Assembly: GCF_012396125.1 (NCBI RefSeq)
Contig: NZ_JAAXOX010000007.1
Coordinates: forward strand, 1-64,000
Direction: 5' to 3'
Source: Cellulomonas denverensis
Lineage (GTDB): Bacteria > Actinomycetota > Actinomycetes > Actinomycetales > Cellulomonadaceae
Length of the DNA stretch: 64,000 nt
In this document: one piece after another, positions 44,013 to 55,519 of the stretch
Numbering within the stretch: position 1 is the first letter of the stretch
Layout: the number at the start of each line of letters is the position of its first letter
Notes under the pieces: model-generated
What the model saw: only the letters and a program-made list of their open reading frames with translations
Told to the model about the DNA's origin: nothing
Database searches by the model: none
Made by a program: the position numbers and the translations under genes

Positions 44013-44381
44013 GTGCCTACGATCCAGCAGCTGGTCCGCAAGGGCCGGCAGGCGAAGACCAAGAAGTCGAGCACGCCTGCTCTCAAGAGCTCCCCGCAGC
44101 GCCGGGGCGTGTGCACCCGCGTGTACACCACCACCCCGCGTAAGCCGAACTCTGCCCTCCGGAAGGTCGCCCGTGTGCGCCTCTCGACCGGCATCGAGGT
44201 CACCGCGTACATCCCCGGCGAGGGCCACAACCTGCAGGAGCACTCGATCGTGCTCGTGCGCGGCGGCGGCGTGAAGGACCTGCCCGGTGTCCGCTACCAG
44301 ATCATCCGTGGTGCCCTGGACGCTCAGGGCGTGAAGAACCGTAAGCAGGCGCGTAGCCGCTACGGCGCGAAGAAGGGCTGA
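44013..44381 (+). CDS. rpsL: 30S ribosomal protein S12
   Basis: 122 residues from GTG 44013 (GACGGAGACGTA upstream); the ORF from 43788 runs through the leader. S12 sits at the decoding centre. The first accuracy loop reads [13 protein letters not shown], so residue 43 is Arg (CGT codon) where Lys is near-universal. The second reads [11 protein letters not shown], with Gly at 86 where Arg is usual; Lys88 is kept. Substitutions at 43 are classical streptomycin-resistance changes. First gene of the str operon, 4 nt before rpsG. Confidence 0.96.
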   Translation: MPTIQQLVRKGRQAKTKKSSTPALKSSPQRRGVCTRVYTTTPRKPNSALRKVARVRLSTGIEVTAYIPGEGHNLQEHSIVLVRGGGVKDLPGVRYQIIRGALDAQGVKNRKQARSRYGAKKG

Positions 44382-44385
44382 ACCG

Positions 44386-44856
44386 ATGCCTCGTAAGGGT
44401 CCGGCCCCCCGTCGGCCGCTGATCGTCGACCCGGTCTACGGGTCCCCGGTCGTCACGCAGCTCATCAACAAGGTGCTCCTGGACGGCAAGAAGTCCGTCG
44501 CGGAGGCCATCGTCTACAGCGCCCTCGAGGGTGTGCGCGAGAAGACCCAGTCCGACCCGGTGGTCGTGCTGAAGCGCGCGCTGGACAACGTCCGGCCGTC
44601 GCTGGAGGTCCGCTCCCGCCGCGTCGGTGGCGCCACCTACCAGGTCCCGGTCGAGGTCCGCCCGGTCCGCCAGACCACTCTGGCGCTGCGCTGGCTGACC
44701 GACTTCTCCCGCGCCCGTCGCGAGAAGACCATGACCGAGCGCCTGATGAACGAGATCCTCGACGCCTCCAACGGCCTGGGTGCCGCGGTGAAGCGTCGCG
44801 AGGACATGCACAAGATGGCCGAGTCCAACAAGGCGTTCGCCCACTACCGCTGGTAA
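44386..44856 (+). CDS. rpsG: 30S ribosomal protein S7
   Basis: 156 residues, standard length ([40 protein letters not shown]; end NKAFAHYRW). It nucleates assembly of the 30S head and contacts tRNA in the E site. In other bacteria S7 is the autogenous regulator of the str operon; I did not identify its target here. 42 nt to fusA. Confidence 0.96.
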   Translation: MPRKGPAPRRPLIVDPVYGSPVVTQLINKVLLDGKKSVAEAIVYSALEGVREKTQSDPVVVLKRALDNVRPSLEVRSRRVGGATYQVPVEVRPVRQTTLALRWLTDFSRARREKTMTERLMNEILDASNGLGAAVKRREDMHKMAESNKAFAHYRW

Positions 44857-44898
44857 TCCCAGCGGCTGAGCGAGCTCGATAATCGAGGGGCTGAACCT

Positions 44899-47001
<2,103 letters not shown>

Positions 47002-47112
47002 TCCCACCGGTCGTCACCACCATCAACAACCCGACCAGTAGGACCGTTCGTCGGCGGGGTAACCCACCTCGCCTCGACCGGCAATCTCTACACCTGTCCT
47101 GAGGAGGACCCA

Positions 47113-48303
47113 GTGGCCAAGGCCAAGTTCGAGCGGACCAAGCCGCACGTCAACATCGGGACCATCGGTCACGTCGACCACGGCAAGACGACGCTGACCG
47201 CTGCGATCTCGAAGGTGCTGCACGACAAGTACCCGGACCTGAACCCCTTCACGCCGTTCGACGAGATCGACAAGGCGCCGGAGGAGAAGCAGCGCGGTAT
47301 CACGATCAACATCGCGCACGTCGAGTACGAGACCGAGAAGCGCCACTACGCGCACGTCGACGCTCCGGGTCACGCTGACTACATCAAGAACATGATCACC
47401 GGTGCCGCCCAGATGGACGGCGCGATCCTGGTGGTCGCCGCGACCGACGGTCCGATGGCCCAGACCCGTGAGCACGTGCTGCTCGCGCGTCAGGTCGGCG
47501 TGCCCTACCTGCTCGTGGCGCTGAACAAGTCCGACATGGTCGACGACGAGGAGATCCTCGAGCTCGTCGAGATGGAGGTCCGTGAGCTGCTGTCCTCGCA
47601 GGGCTTCGACGGCGACAACGCCCCCGTGGTGCGCGTCTCCGGCCTGAAGGCGCTCGAGGGCGACCCGACCTGGGTCAAGTCGGTCGAGGACCTGCTGGAC
47701 GCGGTGGACGAGTCCATCCCGGAGCCGGTCCGTGACATGGACAAGCCGTTCCTGATGCCGATCGAGGACGTCTTCACCATCACCGGTCGTGGCACCGTCG
47801 TCACCGGCAAGGTCGACCGCGGCAAGCTCGCGATCAACTCTGAGGTCGAGATCGTCGGTATCCGTCCGGCGCAGAAGACCACGGTCACCGGTATCGAGAT
47901 GTTCCACAAGCAGATGGACGAGGCGTGGGCCGGCGAGAACTGTGGCCTCCTGCTCCGCGGTACCAAGCGTGAGGACGTCGAGCGCGGCCAGGTCGTCGTG
48001 AAGCCGGGTTCGATCACCCCGCACACCGACTTCGAGGGCCAGGTCTACATCCTGACCAAGGACGAGGGTGGGCGTCACAACCCGTTCTTCTCCAACTACC
48101 GTCCGCAGTTCTACTTCCGGACCACCGACGTCACCGGTGTCATCACGCTGCCCGAGGGCACCGAGATGGTCATGCCGGGCGACAACTCGGAGATCACGGT
48201 GGAGCTGATCCAGCCCATCGCCATGGAGGAGGGCCTCGGCTTCGCCATCCGTGAGGGTGGCCGCACCGTGGGCTCCGGCCGGGTCACCAAGATCATCAAG
48301 TGA
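47113..48303 (+). CDS. tuf: Elongation factor Tu
   Basis: 396 residues, GTG start with GAGGAGGACCC upstream. G1 [16 protein letters not shown]2 [10 protein letters not shown]3 [21 protein letters not shown]4 NKSDMVDD, and the C-terminal barrel end SGRVTKIIK. Delivers aminoacyl-tRNA to the ribosome. The only tuf copy in the window. The 111-nt fusA-tuf gap could hold an extra promoter, but no clear hexamers were found. Ends at a strong terminator rather than running into rpsJ. Confidence 0.97.
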   Translation: MAKAKFERTKPHVNIGTIGHVDHGKTTLTAAISKVLHDKYPDLNPFTPFDEIDKAPEEKQRGITINIAHVEYETEKRHYAHVDAPGHADYIKNMITGAAQMDGAILVVAATDGPMAQTREHVLLARQVGVPYLLVALNKSDMVDDEEILELVEMEVRELLSSQGFDGDNAPVVRVSGLKALEGDPTWVKSVEDLLDAVDESIPEPVRDMDKPFLMPIEDVFTITGRGTVVTGKVDRGKLAINSEVEIVGIRPAQKTTVTGIEMFHKQMDEAWAGENCGLLLRGTKREDVERGQVVVKPGSITPHTDFEGQVYILTKDEGGRHNPFFSNYRPQFYFRTTDVTGVITLPEGTEMVMPGDNSEITVELIQPIAMEEGLGFAIREGGRTVGSGRVTKIIK

Positions 48304-48334
48304 TCGTGCGCCCCTAGGGGCACAGTTCGACCGG

Positions 48335-48370
48335 GAGGGCCCGGACACCCGCGAGGGTGTCCGGGCCCTC
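48335..48370 (+). terminator. Terminator after tuf
   Basis: 16-bp perfect stem (48335-48350 / 48355-48370, GAGGGCCCGGACACCC type) with a GCGA tetraloop, followed by CTGCCGTCTC. Ends the str operon. Confidence 0.85.
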
Positions 48371-48541
48371 CTGCCGTCTCCGCCCCGCGCGACCCGCGGC
48401 CAGCGGAATCTCGATCCACATGCGTCAAGAGACGCCTGTCCCGCGGATTCCCGTGGGTACCGACTCGTCCACAGGCGCACGCGCCCCGCAGTTGTCCCCA
48501 GGGTGCGGTGGCGGAGGATGCCGAGACGGTGCCGGCCGGGT

Positions 48542-48554
48542 CACGCTGCGGGCC
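48542..48554 (+). promoter_or_regulatory. -10 element of leaderless AbiEi-like gene
   Basis: CACGCT at 48542-48547, 7 nt, then ATG 48555. The rest of the 48371-48541 gap holds two near matches to the actinobacterial DnaA box TTGTCCACA (48465-48473 TCGTCCACA; 48492-48500 TTGTCCCCA) and nothing else I can name. Confidence 0.4.
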
Positions 48555-49502
48555 ATGGACGACGTGCTGCGCACCCTGCCGACCGGGCTGATCCTCGCCT
48601 CACACGCCGCCGCCGGCGGAGTCGGCGTCGACGCCCTGCAGCGCGCCGTGCGATCCGGGCTGCTGGTCCGGTTGCGGCACGGCGCCTACCTGCGAGCCGC
48701 CGACTGGGAGCCTGCCTCGCCCGATCGGCGCTACCGGTGGGTGGTGGAGGCCGCTGGACGACAACTGCACGATCCCGTGTTCACGCACGAGTCCGCCGCG
48801 GTGATCTGGGGGCTGCCGCTGATCGCACCGTCGCGCACCGTGCATGTCCTCGGGTCGCCGTCCCCCGGCCAGGCAGCCCACGGGTTCGGCGTGCGCGGCG
48901 GGGTGCATCGGCACGGCAGCGCCACGATGCCGACGGTGGTCCGGGTCGACGGACTCCGGCTGACCACGGTCCCGGACACGCTGGTCACGCTCGCTGCGGC
49001 CCGGTCGGTGGAGGTGGGGTTGGCCGCGGCCGATCATGCGCTGCGACGCGGACTGGCCACCGCAGAGTCGTTGTGCGCGGCCGTCTGCGAGTCCGGGCGC
49101 CGGCACGGGGTGCGGCGGGCGCGGGTGGTCGCGGAACTGGCGGATGCCAAGGCCGAGTCACCGGGGGAGTCGGTCAGTCGGGCCCGGATCCATCTGGAGG
49201 GCCTGGTCGCCCCAGAACTCCAGGTGCCGTTCACCGACCGGACGGGGCGACGCAGCCGGGTGGACTTCTGGTGGCCGCAGGCTCGGGTGATCGGTGAGTT
49301 CGACGGGCGGATGAAGTACCGGGTGGACGGAGTCGCCGACCGGCGATCGGTCGAGGACCGTGTGTGGGCGGAGAAGCGTCGAGAGGACCGGCTGCGATCG
49401 ACTGGTGTCCGGGTCGTCCGCTGGACCTGGGCAGACCTCTGGCGCCCGGGCGCCCTACCGGACCTCCTCCGCACGGCCGGCGTTCCCCTCCGCGACCGGT
49501 GA
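48555..49502 (+). CDS. AbiEi-like wHTH protein with PD-(D/E)xK nuclease-like C terminus
   Basis: 315 residues. Residues about 10-60 resemble the AbiEi-type winged helix (ALQRAVRSGLLVRLRHGAYL). The middle is alpha/beta. The C terminus has a restriction-endonuclease-like signature: RSRVDFWWPQARVIGEFDGR then MKY, giving Asp, Glu-x-Asp and Lys. Such proteins are common and solitary in actinobacteria. No AbiEii-type nucleotidyltransferase toxin gene is adjacent, so this is not a complete type IV toxin-antitoxin pair. Function unknown. ATG 48555 favoured over the longer ORF from 48357, which begins in the tuf terminator. Confidence 0.7.
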   Translation: MDDVLRTLPTGLILASHAAAGGVGVDALQRAVRSGLLVRLRHGAYLRAADWEPASPDRRYRWVVEAAGRQLHDPVFTHESAAVIWGLPLIAPSRTVHVLGSPSPGQAAHGFGVRGGVHRHGSATMPTVVRVDGLRLTTVPDTLVTLAAARSVEVGLAAADHALRRGLATAESLCAAVCESGRRHGVRRARVVAELADAKAESPGESVSRARIHLEGLVAPELQVPFTDRTGRRSRVDFWWPQARVIGEFDGRMKYRVDGVADRRSVEDRVWAEKRREDRLRSTGVRVVRWTWADLWRPGALPDLLRTAGVPLRDR

Positions 49503-49512
49503 CGTCGCCAGC

Positions 49513-49572
49513 ACATGCGGATCCTCGCGCGGCAGACGCACACACGCATGTGTGCGGAGAGTTGCCGCATGT
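49513..49572. terminator. Nested inverted repeat between convergent genes
   Basis: Outer arms ACATGCGG (49513-49520) and CCGCATGT (49565-49572); inner perfect hairpin CGCACACA / TGTGTGCG (49537-49544 / 49549-49556) with loop CGCA. Placed between the AbiEi-like gene and the convergent trmO gene, so it may terminate both. Confidence 0.5.
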
Positions 49573-49578
49573 CGCGGG

Positions 49579-50052
49579 CTACACGTGACGGAGCACGTGC
49601 GACCAGTCGAAGTCCGCGGACTCCTCGATGGTGCCCGGCCAGCCGGCCGCCCAGTCCGGTACCACCGGGTGTGCGGGGCGGTCGACGCTGGGGGAGTAGG
49701 GCTTGATGTCCAGCACCGGGGTGCCGTCCTCGGCGTCCAGCCAGTCCACCCGGAGCAGGTCGTCCGCCACGCCGAGGATCCGCGGGACCGACAGCCCGAT
49801 CGGGTTCGGGCGCACCGGCGACCGGGTGGCGAACACCCCCAGGGTGTCCGGGCCGCCGGCGTAGGGGCCGTCCAGCTCGGTCCGGGTGCGCAGTTCGGGG
49901 TCGTCGACCTTGTCGGCCCACCAGAGCACGATCGCGTGGCTGAACCCGGCCAGGCCGTGCAGCGCGCGGGTGTACTCCGGTGTCAGCAGCACGGCCGGTC
50001 CGTCCGGCCGGTGCTGTACGTGGCCGATGGGTTGGGCGATATCGGCGGGCAT
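49579..50052 (-). CDS. TrmO/TsaA-type tRNA methyltransferase
   Basis: 157 residues. TrmO (TsaA/UPF0066) signature FATRSPVRPNPIGLS plus LHGLAGFSHAIVLWW and LDIKPYSPSVD. The family uses S-adenosylmethionine to N6-methylate t6A37 in tRNA-Thr. Ribosome binding site GAGGAGCGCC before the ATG, and on the minus strand a -10 TAGCGT at 50100-50095. Short relative to E. coli TrmO (about 235), lacking the C-terminal domain. Confidence 0.85.
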   Translation of the reverse strand: MPADIAQPIGHVQHRPDGPAVLLTPEYTRALHGLAGFSHAIVLWWADKVDDPELRTRTELDGPYAGGPDTLGVFATRSPVRPNPIGLSVPRILGVADDLLRVDWLDAEDGTPVLDIKPYSPSVDRPAHPVVPDWAAGWPGTIEESADFDWSHVLRHV

Positions 50053-50178
50053 GGCGCTCCTCGGGGTGGTGGCTGCGGCTGAGGGGCGCGCCCGACGCTA
50101 GGGGACCGGCATCCGCGGTGTCACTCTTTCGCTGGTCCATCTGGCGTACAGCCGGTCCACGGGGATCGTGGCCTGTGC

Positions 50179-50191
50179 CACGCTTCGCGCC
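50179..50191 (+). promoter_or_regulatory. -10 element of leaderless membrane-protein gene
   Basis: CACGCT at 50179-50184 then 7 nt to ATG 50192, the same pattern as at 33407 and 48542. It selects ATG 50192 over 50198. Confidence 0.4.
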
Positions 50192-50869
50192 ATGAAGATG
50201 ACCCTGGACGAGTTCCGGCAGCGGGCGGTCGTACCCCGGCTCGCCGGCTCCATCGCCGCCGTGGTCGGCGGCATCCTGCTCCTGCTCCTGCTGTACAACG
50301 CCCGGTCTGCCTGGGAGTCGATGGACGCCAACCCGTGGGCCTCGTTCTGGGACCTGTTCTGGGTGACCACCGGGGAGAACGGCAGCACCAGCCCGGTGCT
50401 GGTCGCGCTGGTGTGGGGTCCGGTGGTGCTGCTGCCGGTGATCCTGGTCCTGGTGGTCGTCGACCTGCTCACCCACGAGGGCCGGGTGGACAAGGTGTAC
50501 CAGCGCTACCTGCAGGACGGATGGGTCGCCGAGCAGCTGCCCACCGGCGTCCGGGTCAAGGTCGGCCGCAACCAGGTCGACGTGGTCGTGCTCTCCGGTC
50601 CGGGCCAGCCGCCGGCCGAGCTCGCCGGTCCGGCCGCCTCGGTCGGGGCGCGGGTGGCCGCGATGGACAAGAAGCAGCGCCGGGCCTGGGAGGCCGCGGT
50701 GGCCCGGCAGGTGCAGGACGGTTTCCCGGTCGGGGACCTGATGCCGGAGCTGCCGCCGCGGGTGCTGGCCTGCGCCCGCCGCGGCAAGTCCTCGCAGGCG
50801 ATCGTGGTCGGCGGGGAGTCGCTGGCGATCCTCGCGGTGAAGCCCGCCCCGGCGCCGGTCACCGCCTGA
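50192..50869 (+). CDS. Two-helix membrane protein of unknown function, paralogue A
   Basis: 225 residues, not recognised. Two transmembrane helices (about 18-36 and 69-94) frame a short loop with SFWDLFWVTTGEN. The C-terminal 130 residues are cytoplasmic or external, with YQRYLQDGWVAEQLPTGVRV, VGARVAAMDKKQRRAWE, and GDLMPELPPRVLACARR. It shares all these blocks, in order, with the gene at 50969, so the two arose by tandem duplication. No catalytic motif is visible. Followed by its own terminator. Confidence 0.75.
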   Translation: MKMTLDEFRQRAVVPRLAGSIAAVVGGILLLLLLYNARSAWESMDANPWASFWDLFWVTTGENGSTSPVLVALVWGPVVLLPVILVLVVVDLLTHEGRVDKVYQRYLQDGWVAEQLPTGVRVKVGRNQVDVVVLSGPGQPPAELAGPAASVGARVAAMDKKQRRAWEAAVARQVQDGFPVGDLMPELPPRVLACARRGKSSQAIVVGGESLAILAVKPAPAPVTA

Positions 50870-50878
50870 CGCTCCCAC

Positions 50879-50924
50879 CGCCGCCCGGGTGCGGGGCACC
50901 ACCCAGTCCCGCACCCGGGCGGCG
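50879..50924 (+). terminator. Terminator between the paralogous genes
   Basis: 17-bp perfect stem (50879-50895 / 50908-50924) with a 12-nt loop. Implies that the two paralogues are transcribed separately. Confidence 0.75.
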
Positions 50925-50968
50925 CACTGTGCGACCGGGTGGTGGCCCGCCGATGTGAGCCTGCGGTC

Positions 50969-51631
50969 ATGCAGCTCACCCGGGAGCAGTTCGCGAGGCA
51001 GGTGATCGTGCCCGCCGGGCCGGCCGGCGCCATCGCCCCGCTGGTCGGCTCGATCGCGGTCCTGCTGCTGCTGACCAACCTGCGGACCTGCTGGCGATCG
51101 AGGGAACTGAATCCCGGGGTGTCGTTCTGGCAGTTGTTCTGGGGGCTGAGGGACGCCGGGGACCTGGATCCGGTGCGCCTGCTGCTGGTGGGTGGGCCCC
51201 TGCTGCTGGTGCCGGTGGTGCTGGCCCTGGTGCTGGCGGACCGTGCCGGCCGGGGCGCCCGGGTCGACCGGCATTACCGGGCCTACCTGCGTTCCGGGTG
51301 GACGGCGGTGCAGATCCCGACCGGGGTGCGGGTGCCGGTGAACCGGGTCCGGTTGCCGCTGGTGGTGCTGTGCGGGCCGCAGGAGTCGCCGCCTGCGATG
51401 GCCGCTGCCGCGGCGCGGGTGGGCGCCCGGGTTGCCGCGATGGACCGGCAGGAGCGGCGCGAGTGGGAGTCCCGGTTGCCCACTACGGTGGAGAGCGGCT
51501 TCCGGGTCGGCGGGCTGATGCCGGAGCTGCCGCCGTCCACGCTGGCCTGCACCCGGCGCCGCCGCACGGACCGGGTGCTGGTGATCGGCGACGGGATCGT
51601 CCTGCGCGTGCGGCACCGGCGCGGAGTGTGA
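50969..51631 (+). CDS. Two-helix membrane protein of unknown function, paralogue B
   Basis: 220 residues. Same layout as the gene before it: LTREQF start, helices at about 17-37 and 68-92, SFWQLFWGLRDAG loop, YRAYLRSGWTAVQIPTGVRV, VGARVAAMDRQERREWE, GGLMPELPPSTLACTRR. More Arg-rich than paralogue A and ends in a basic tail. I estimate well under half of the residues are identical, so the duplication is old. No family name recognised. Start ATG 50969 chosen by alignment with paralogue A; no clear ribosome binding site. Ends 18 nt before the S10 promoter region. Confidence 0.7.
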   Translation: MQLTREQFARQVIVPAGPAGAIAPLVGSIAVLLLLTNLRTCWRSRELNPGVSFWQLFWGLRDAGDLDPVRLLLVGGPLLLVPVVLALVLADRAGRGARVDRHYRAYLRSGWTAVQIPTGVRVPVNRVRLPLVVLCGPQESPPAMAAAAARVGARVAAMDRQERREWESRLPTTVESGFRVGGLMPELPPSTLACTRRRRTDRVLVIGDGIVLRVRHRRGV

Positions 51632-51643
51632 CGCAGCACCGGA

Positions 51644-51677
51644 TTGGCTTGATCACGCGCCGTCTGGCACACTGGAC
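51644..51677 (+). promoter_or_regulatory. Candidate S10 operon promoter
   Basis: Two readings: TTGGCT (51644) - 18 nt - CACACT (51668-51673), or TTGATC (51649) - 17 nt - CTGGAC (51672-51677). I cannot choose between them. Either gives a leader of about 260 nt before rpsJ; in that 309-nt gap I see no gene. Confidence 0.45.
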
Positions 51678-51940
51678 AAGTTGCCCGAGGACGGGACCGC
51701 CTGCGCGCGTGCGCTCGGGCCGGTGAACCGCGGCGGGCAGTGATGGATATGACGCGTTGTGGGCTCACCACGGGCCGGGGTCACCCGGTGCCGAGCCCCC
51801 ACATCACCATCGACCCCATCCTGGTGTGTCGCCCTCGGGTGTGCCGCCGGGACCAGCGCCACGGTATGTCGCTCGATGCGACACGCCCGAGTGCGGGGGT
51901 CGGACAGAAGCAGTTCGAAGAGAGAGAAGTAGACGACGCC

Positions 51941-52249
51941 ATGGCGGGACAGAAGATCCGCATCCGGCTCAAGTCCTACGACCACGAGGTCATCGACAGT
52001 TCGGCGCGCAAGATCGTCGACACGGTGACCCGCGCTGGTGCGACGGTCGTGGGCCCGGTGCCGCTGCCGACGGAGAAGAACGTCTTCTGCGTCATCCGGT
52101 CGCCTCACAAGTACAAGGACAGCCGTGAGCACTTCGAGATGCGCACGCACAAGCGGCTGATCGACATCATCGATCCCACGCCGAAGGCCGTCGACTCGCT
52201 GATGCGGCTCGACCTGCCCGCGGACGTGAACATCGAGATCAAGCTCTGA
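51941..52249 (+). CDS. rpsJ: 30S ribosomal protein S10
   Basis: 102 residues, normal length ([40 protein letters not shown]). Part of the 30S head; also NusE in transcription antitermination. AGAGAGAAG lies upstream of the ATG; the longer ORF from 51740 is in leader sequence. First gene of an unbroken S10-spc gene string. Confidence 0.96.
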   Translation: MAGQKIRIRLKSYDHEVIDSSARKIVDTVTRAGATVVGPVPLPTEKNVFCVIRSPHKYKDSREHFEMRTHKRLIDIIDPTPKAVDSLMRLDLPADVNIEIKL

Positions 52250-52271
52250 CGCTGGGAAGGAACTGATCTTC

Positions 52272-52931
52272 ATGGTTACCCAGCAGAACGCGCGCCCCGT
52301 GACGGCGGTGCTCGGGACCAAGCTCGGCATGACTCAGGTGTGGGACGCCGAGGGGCGTCTCGTTCCGGTCACCGTCGTGCAGGTCGGCACGAACGTCGTC
52401 ACCCAGGTGCGCTCCGCTGAGACTGACGGTTACGCCGCGGTGCAGCTGGCCTTCGGCCAGATCGACCCGCGCAAGGTGACCAAGCCGCTCAAGGGCCACT
52501 TCGAGAAGGCCGGGGTCACCCCCCGTCGCCACGTGGCCGAGATCCGCACGACGAACGCGGCCGAGTTCACACTCGGCCAGGAGATCACCGCCGAGGTCTT
52601 CGAGGCCGGGCAGCTGGTCGACGTGATCGGCACCACCAAGGGCAAGGGCACCGCCGGTGTCATGAAGCGGCACGGGTTCGCCGGTGTGAGCGCCTCGCAC
52701 GGTGCGCACCGCAACCACCGCAAGCCCGGTTCGATCGGTGGCGCCTCCACCCCGTCGCGCGTCTTCAAGGGTCTGCGCATGGCCGGCCGCATGGGCCACG
52801 TCCAGCAGACCACTCAGAACCTGACCGTCCACGCGGTCGACGCCGAGAAGGGCCTGCTGCTGCTCAAGGGCGCAGTTCCCGGTCCCAAGCGCGGGGTCGT
52901 CGTCGTGCGTACCGCTGTGAAGGGGGCATGA
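52272..52931 (+). CDS. rplC: 50S ribosomal protein L3
   Basis: 219 residues ([40 protein letters not shown]). Its central loop approaches the peptidyl transferase centre. GGAAGGAACTG upstream of the ATG. Stop overlaps the rplD ATG. Confidence 0.96.
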   Translation: MVTQQNARPVTAVLGTKLGMTQVWDAEGRLVPVTVVQVGTNVVTQVRSAETDGYAAVQLAFGQIDPRKVTKPLKGHFEKAGVTPRRHVAEIRTTNAAEFTLGQEITAEVFEAGQLVDVIGTTKGKGTAGVMKRHGFAGVSASHGAHRNHRKPGSIGGASTPSRVFKGLRMAGRMGHVQQTTQNLTVHAVDAEKGLLLLKGAVPGPKRGVVVVRTAVKGA

Positions 52932-53626
52932 GCTTCATGACCACCCAGACTGTCGACGTGCTCGACGCCGCGGGCAAGAAGGCCGGCACCGCCGACCTTC
53001 CGGCCGAGGTCTTCGACGCGCAGACCAACATCCCGCTGATCCACCAGGTCGTCGTCGCCCAGCTCGCCGCGGCGCGCCAGGGCACCCACGACACCAAGAC
53101 CCGTGGTGAGGTCCGGGGTGGCGGCAAGAAGCCGTACAAGCAGAAGGGCACCGGCCGCGCCCGTCAGGGTTCGACCCGTGCGCCGCAGTTCGCCGGTGGT
53201 GGGACCGTCCACGGTCCGCAGCCGCGCGACTACTCGCAGCGGACCCCCAAGAAGATGAAGGCCGCGGCGCTCCGCGGTGCTCTGTCCGACCGGGCCCGTG
53301 CGGGCCGCGTCCACGTCGTCACCGGCTTCGGTGTCGACCAGGCGCCGTCCACCAAGGCCGCGCTGGCGGTGCTCGGGCAGCTGTCCGACCGCAAGCACGT
53401 GCTGGTCGTGGTCGAGCGTCAGGACGAGCTGGCCTGGAAGTCGCTGCGCAACGTCGAGCGGGTCCACCTGCTCGTCGCCGACCAGCTCAACACCTACGAC
53501 GTGCTCGTCTCCGACGACGTCGTGTTCACCCAGGGTGCGCTCGACACGTTCCTGGCCGGCCCCGCCAAGGGCAAGTCGGCCACGGCCGTGGCGTCGTCCG
53601 CTGAGGTCGAGGAGGACACCAAGTGA
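52928..53626 (+). CDS. rplD: 50S ribosomal protein L4
   Basis: 232 residues. Extended loop [19 protein letters not shown] lines the exit tunnel near the macrolide site. In E. coli, L4 is the autogenous repressor of the S10 operon; a corresponding leader target was not identified here. ATG 52928 overlaps the rplC stop; an in-frame ATG at 52937 is an alternative start. Acidic C-terminal end. GTG of rplW overlaps its stop. Confidence 0.95.
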   Translation: MSFMTTQTVDVLDAAGKKAGTADLPAEVFDAQTNIPLIHQVVVAQLAAARQGTHDTKTRGEVRGGGKKPYKQKGTGRARQGSTRAPQFAGGGTVHGPQPRDYSQRTPKKMKAAALRGALSDRARAGRVHVVTGFGVDQAPSTKAALAVLGQLSDRKHVLVVVERQDELAWKSLRNVERVHLLVADQLNTYDVLVSDDVVFTQGALDTFLAGPAKGKSATAVASSAEVEEDTK

Positions 53627-53925
53627 CCACGGTCGCCAAGGACCCGCGCGACATCCTGATCGCGCCGGTCGTCTCCGAGAAGAGCTACGGCCTGATCGAC
53701 GAGGGCAAGTACACGTTCATCGTGGACCCCCGCGCGAACAAGACCGAGATCAAGATCGCCGTGGAGCAGATCTTCGGCGTGAAGGTTTCTTCGGTGAACA
53801 CCGCCAACCGGAAGGGCAAGGCGCGCCGGACCAAGTTCGGCATCGGTCGTCGTAAGGACACCAAGCGCGCCATCGTCACCCTCCGCGAGGGCACGATCGA
53901 CATCTTCGGCGGACCGGTCGGCTGA
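53623..53925 (+). CDS. rplW: 50S ribosomal protein L23
   Basis: 100 residues ([33 protein letters not shown]). Sits at the tunnel exit and docks trigger factor and SRP. GTG start inside the rplD stop. 33 nt to rplB. Confidence 0.95.
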   Translation: MTTVAKDPRDILIAPVVSEKSYGLIDEGKYTFIVDPRANKTEIKIAVEQIFGVKVSSVNTANRKGKARRTKFGIGRRKDTKRAIVTLREGTIDIFGGPVG

Positions 53926-53958
53926 CCGGGCTCAAGAGCAGAACGAGGACAGATCCCC

Positions 53959-54795
<837 letters not shown>

Positions 54796-54810
54796 TAGGA
54801 GCCGGGAGAC

Positions 54811-55092
54811 ATGCCTCGCAGCTTGAAGAAGGGGCCCTTCGTCGACGGGCACCTGCAGAAGAAGGTCGACGCGCAGAATGCGGCCGGCTCCAAGAACGTC
54901 ATCAAGACCTGGTCCCGCCGTTCGGTCATCACGCCGGACTTCCTGGGCCACACGTTCGCGGTGCACGACGGTCGTAAGCACACGCCGGTGTTCGTGACGG
55001 AGGCGATGGTCGGGCACAAGCTCGGCGAGTTCGCCCCGACGCGGACGTTCCGCGGCCACGAGAAGGACGACCGGAAGGGCCGTCGCCGCTGA
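54811..55092 (+). CDS. rpsS: 30S ribosomal protein S19
   Basis: 93 residues ([36 protein letters not shown]). Binds 16S rRNA in the head with S13. GGAGCCGGGAGAC ribosome binding site, 15 nt after rplB. Confidence 0.96.
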   Translation: MPRSLKKGPFVDGHLQKKVDAQNAAGSKNVIKTWSRRSVITPDFLGHTFAVHDGRKHTPVFVTEAMVGHKLGEFAPTRTFRGHEKDDRKGRRR

Positions 55093-55148
55093 CCCCCGGG
55101 TCAGTGTCGCGACAGCCTGGACGGCTGAGACAAGAAGGCAGGACAGCA

Positions 55149-55517
55149 ATGGAAGCCAAGGCGAAGGCGCGGTTCGTCCGCGTCACGCCCCAGAAGGCCC
55201 GGCGCGTCGTGGACCTCATCCGTGGCAAGCAGGCCGGCGAGGCCGTGCAGGTGCTGAAGTTCGCACCGCAGGCCGCGGGTGAGACGGTCCTCAAGGTCGT
55301 CGAGTCCGCGATCGCCAACGCCCGCGAGCTCGCGAAGCGGGACGGGGAGCGATTCGACGAGGGTGCGCTGTACGTCGCAGAGGCGTTCGTCGACGAGGGT
55401 CCGACCCTCAAGCGGTTCCGCCCCCGGGCGCAGGGCCGCGCGAGCCAGATCCTCAAGCGGACCAGCCACATCACCGTGGTGGTCGCTGAGCGTGAGACCA
55501 CGAAGGGAAGGGCCTGA
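55149..55517 (+). CDS. rplV: 50S ribosomal protein L22
   Basis: 122 residues ([20 protein letters not shown]; loop [12 protein letters not shown] near the exit tunnel). ATG 55149 preferred over the longer frame from 55104, because AAGGCAGGACAG lies directly upstream and MEAKAKAR is the usual start. Confidence 0.95.
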   Translation: MEAKAKARFVRVTPQKARRVVDLIRGKQAGEAVQVLKFAPQAAGETVLKVVESAIANARELAKRDGERFDEGALYVAEAFVDEGPTLKRFRPRAQGRASQILKRTSHITVVVAERETTKGRA

Positions 55518-55519
55518 CA

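Noticed and set aside
48555..50052. Type IV toxin-antitoxin system or defence island between tuf and rpsJ
   Set aside because: Only the AbiEi-like half is present; the neighbour is TrmO, a tRNA-modifying housekeeping enzyme, and the other two genes are membrane paralogues without defence motifs.
51740..51940. N-terminal extension of rpsJ
   Set aside because: The added 67 residues are not S10-like; [13 protein letters not shown] with a purine-rich ribosome binding site is the normal start.
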